Assembly (NCBI GenBank): GCA_046729855.1
Contig: JBKPHM010000079.1
Location: forward strand, 1 to 6,712
DNA length: 6,712 nt
Origin: DATHSY01 sp046729855
GTDB lineage: Bacteria; Actinomycetota; UBA4738; HRBIN12
Reading direction: 5' to 3'
Of the stretch, positions 5,647 through 6,712 are shown piece by piece. Each line of letters begins with the position of its first letter. The first letter of the stretch is position 1. Both the position numbers and the translations under genes were made by a program. The notes under the pieces were generated by a model. The model did no database searches. It saw only the letters and a program-made list of their open reading frames with translations, and was not told the DNA's origin.

Positions 5647-6315
5647 ATGGACGCTGTGCTCGTCGATCTCTACGACACGCTCGTGTGGAGCGAGTGGTCG
5701 ATCCTTCGCGAGCGGCTCTCCGCCGAGACCGGCGCCGACGCCCGCCGGCTGATGCGGGCGTTCGTGAAGACGCGTGAGGCGAGAGGCGTCGGCACGTTCG
5801 GCAGCGCGGAGGGTGACCTCCGTGCCGTGCTCGAGACAGCCGGGCTCGAGCCGTCGGACGAGCAGGTCCGTCGGATCGCCGCGATCGTTCGCGAGGTCCT
5901 CGTGGACGGTGGCGGCGTCGTGCTGTACGAGGACTCCCTCCCGGCTCTTCGGGCACTCCGCGCTCGCGGCATCCGTACGGCGATCGTGAGCAACTGCGAC
6001 CACGTGACCCGGGCGATCGTCGACCGGCTGAGGCTGGCGGCCGAGGTCGACGCGGTCGTGCTGTCGTTCGAGGTCGGCGTGATGAAGCCGGACGCCGGGA
6101 TCTACGTCGAGGCGCTCGAACGTGTCGGGGCCAAGCCCGAGGAATCGGCGTTCGTGGACGACCAGCCCGGGTACCTGGACGGCGCAGAGGCCATCGGCCT
6201 CAGGTCCTTCTTCATCATGCGCGACGGGTGGGAGCTCGAGGCCGGCGACGTACGGGACCGGCCGGTCGTGCACGACCTCTGGGACGTGCTCCGCCAGGTC
6301 GACGGCTCCCGTTAG
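5647..6315 (+). CDS. HAD-superfamily hydrolase (haloacid dehalogenase-like, phosphatase-type)
   Basis: The 222-residue product has all four HAD motifs. Motif I is VDLYDTL (6-12) with nucleophile D7. Motif II is IVSNCD with S115. Motif III is GVMKPDAGIY with K147. Motif IV is FVDDQPGYLDGAEAIGL (169-185) with D171/D172. The helical region after motif I fits a C1-type cap. Such proteins are usually phosphatases of small metabolites; the exact substrate cannot be predicted. At the +2 position of motif I, where phosphatases normally have the second Asp (DxDxT), this protein has Tyr9, as in L-2-haloacid dehalogenases (DxYGT); Asp10 is adjacent. The frame stays open 14 codons upstream, but those codons are tRNA sequence, so ATG 5647 is chosen. 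It lacks any Shine-Dalgarno sequence. The TAG stop overlaps the convergent membrane-protein gene. Confidence 0.9.
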   Translation: MDAVLVDLYDTLVWSEWSILRERLSAETGADARRLMRAFVKTREARGVGTFGSAEGDLRAVLETAGLEPSDEQVRRIAAIVREVLVDGGGVVLYEDSLPALRALRARGIRTAIVSNCDHVTRAIVDRLRLAAEVDAVVLSFEVGVMKPDAGIYVEALERVGAKPEESAFVDDQPGYLDGAEAIGLRSFFIMRDGWELEAGDVRDRPVVHDLWDVLRQVDGSR

Positions 6316-6581
6316 GCCTGCAGCCTGCGGACCGCCTCGTGGCGGGCCGCCCTATGGTGCCGCCAGATGCGGACCCATCGGACCGTCCGGACGATCGCCA
6401 GCACGACGACGATCGCGGCCGCGAGGGCTGTCAGCACGACCTTCCCGACCTCTGGACGGACCCCGAGGTAGGTCTCCATGTTGATGAGAGCGTTGTCCCA
6501 GATGGTCGGCCCCAGGGCCACCGCCACGACGACGATCACGACCAGAGCAACGAGGTTGCGGACAAGCCTCCCGACACTCAT
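6312..6581 (-). CDS. Small two-helix membrane protein of unknown function
   Basis: The 89-residue product has two clear hydrophobic segments: residues about 8-26 (NLVALVVIVVVAVALGP region) and about 47-65 (KVVLTALAAAIVVVLAIV region). They are separated by a ~20-residue polar loop containing IWDNALINMETYLGVRPEVG. The C-terminal ~20 residues are strongly basic (RTVRWVRIWRHHRAARHEAVRRLQA). With arginines at 5 and 8 and the basic tail, the positive-inside rule predicts both ends in the cytoplasm and the loop outside. I do not recognise a family. A GGAG a few bases before the ATG supports the start. The gene converges on the HAD gene and its TAA stop overlaps the HAD TAG stop. The codon pattern and hydrophobicity make a chance open frame unlikely, though it is short. 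Confidence 0.75.
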   Translation of the reverse strand: MSVGRLVRNLVALVVIVVVAVALGPTIWDNALINMETYLGVRPEVGKVVLTALAAAIVVVLAIVRTVRWVRIWRHHRAARHEAVRRLQA

Positions 6582-6712
6582 GGACTCCGTATCGGCAGGT
6601 GTGGGCCCAAGCTGAGCCCGTCGTTCAAGCTGTGGTGGATGGTCGCCTCCTGCCGCCGAAGGCCAGACGCCGCTCCGCGGCGGCCGCTACACTCGTACGG
6701 TCGCGTGCAGGC
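6582..6712. other. Right-edge region without a recognised gene
   Basis: The 131 bases upstream of the membrane-protein gene hold no recognisable coding sequence or RNA. A minus-strand frame is open from the window edge to a TGA overlapping the membrane-protein ATG, but its translation resembles nothing I know. On the plus strand, TACACT near 6687-6692 fits a TAnnnT -10 for a gene beyond the edge; no -35 is evident. Sequence beyond the window is needed to choose between these. Confidence 0.4.

Noticed and set aside
6578..6712. Minus-strand frame open from the right edge, ending in a TGA that overlaps the membrane-protein ATG
   Set aside because: Only 44 codons are visible, open frames of this length are common at this GC content, and the translation is not recognisable. 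The ATGA overlap only requires the second codon to begin with A. It could still be the tail of a real gene.
1..6712. Mobile element, CRISPR array, toxin-antitoxin or defence system
   Set aside because: I saw no transposase or integrase motifs, no terminal inverted repeats, no regularly spaced repeats, and no repeat of the tRNA 3' end elsewhere in the window to indicate an attachment site.

Overview
The window is a high-GC chromosomal segment that looks like an actinobacterium, possibly an uncultured, environmental one. The evidence for this is the strong G/C bias, gene starts with no Shine-Dalgarno sequence, a TAnnnT hexamer placed as for a leaderless transcript, a tRNA with no encoded CCA, and an actinobacterial-looking HemB metal site. 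The lineage is an inference from these traits; no rRNA or other phylogenetic marker is present.

Layout, left to right. (1) Positions 1-202, minus strand: the first 67 codons of msrA (peptide methionine sulfoxide reductase A), cut by the left edge. (2) Positions 334-4301, minus strand: a tetrapyrrole operon transcribed right to left in the order hemA, hemC, hemD, hemB. hemA/hemC and hemC/hemD overlap by 4 bases (GTGA and ATGA), and hemB follows after a 46-base gap. (3) Positions 4302-4396: a short divergent intergenic region. (4) Positions 4397-5506, plus strand: an S58-family (DmpA/BapA-like) self-cleaving aminopeptidase. (5) Positions 5552-5641, plus strand: tRNA-Ser(GCT). (6) Positions 5647-6315, plus strand: a HAD-superfamily hydrolase whose ATG lies 5 bases after the tRNA. 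(7) Positions 6312-6581, minus strand: a small two-helix membrane protein, convergent with and overlapping the HAD gene by 4 bases. (8) Positions 6582-6712: no recognised gene.

How the genes work together: HemA reduces glutamyl-tRNA to glutamate-1-semialdehyde. HemL, which makes 5-aminolevulinate from it, is not in the window. HemB condenses two aminolevulinates to porphobilinogen, HemC polymerises four of these to hydroxymethylbilane, and HemD closes the ring to uroporphyrinogen III. The cluster therefore supplies the shared precursor of heme, siroheme and corrinoids by the C5 route. The aminopeptidase, HAD hydrolase and membrane protein have no evident link to this pathway.

No novel defence, mobile or CRISPR-like system is visible. 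The window is essentially ordinary core genome. The points worth a second look are small: tRNA/mRNA spacing, a possible leaderless promoter inside the hem operon, and active-site variants in HemB and the HAD protein.
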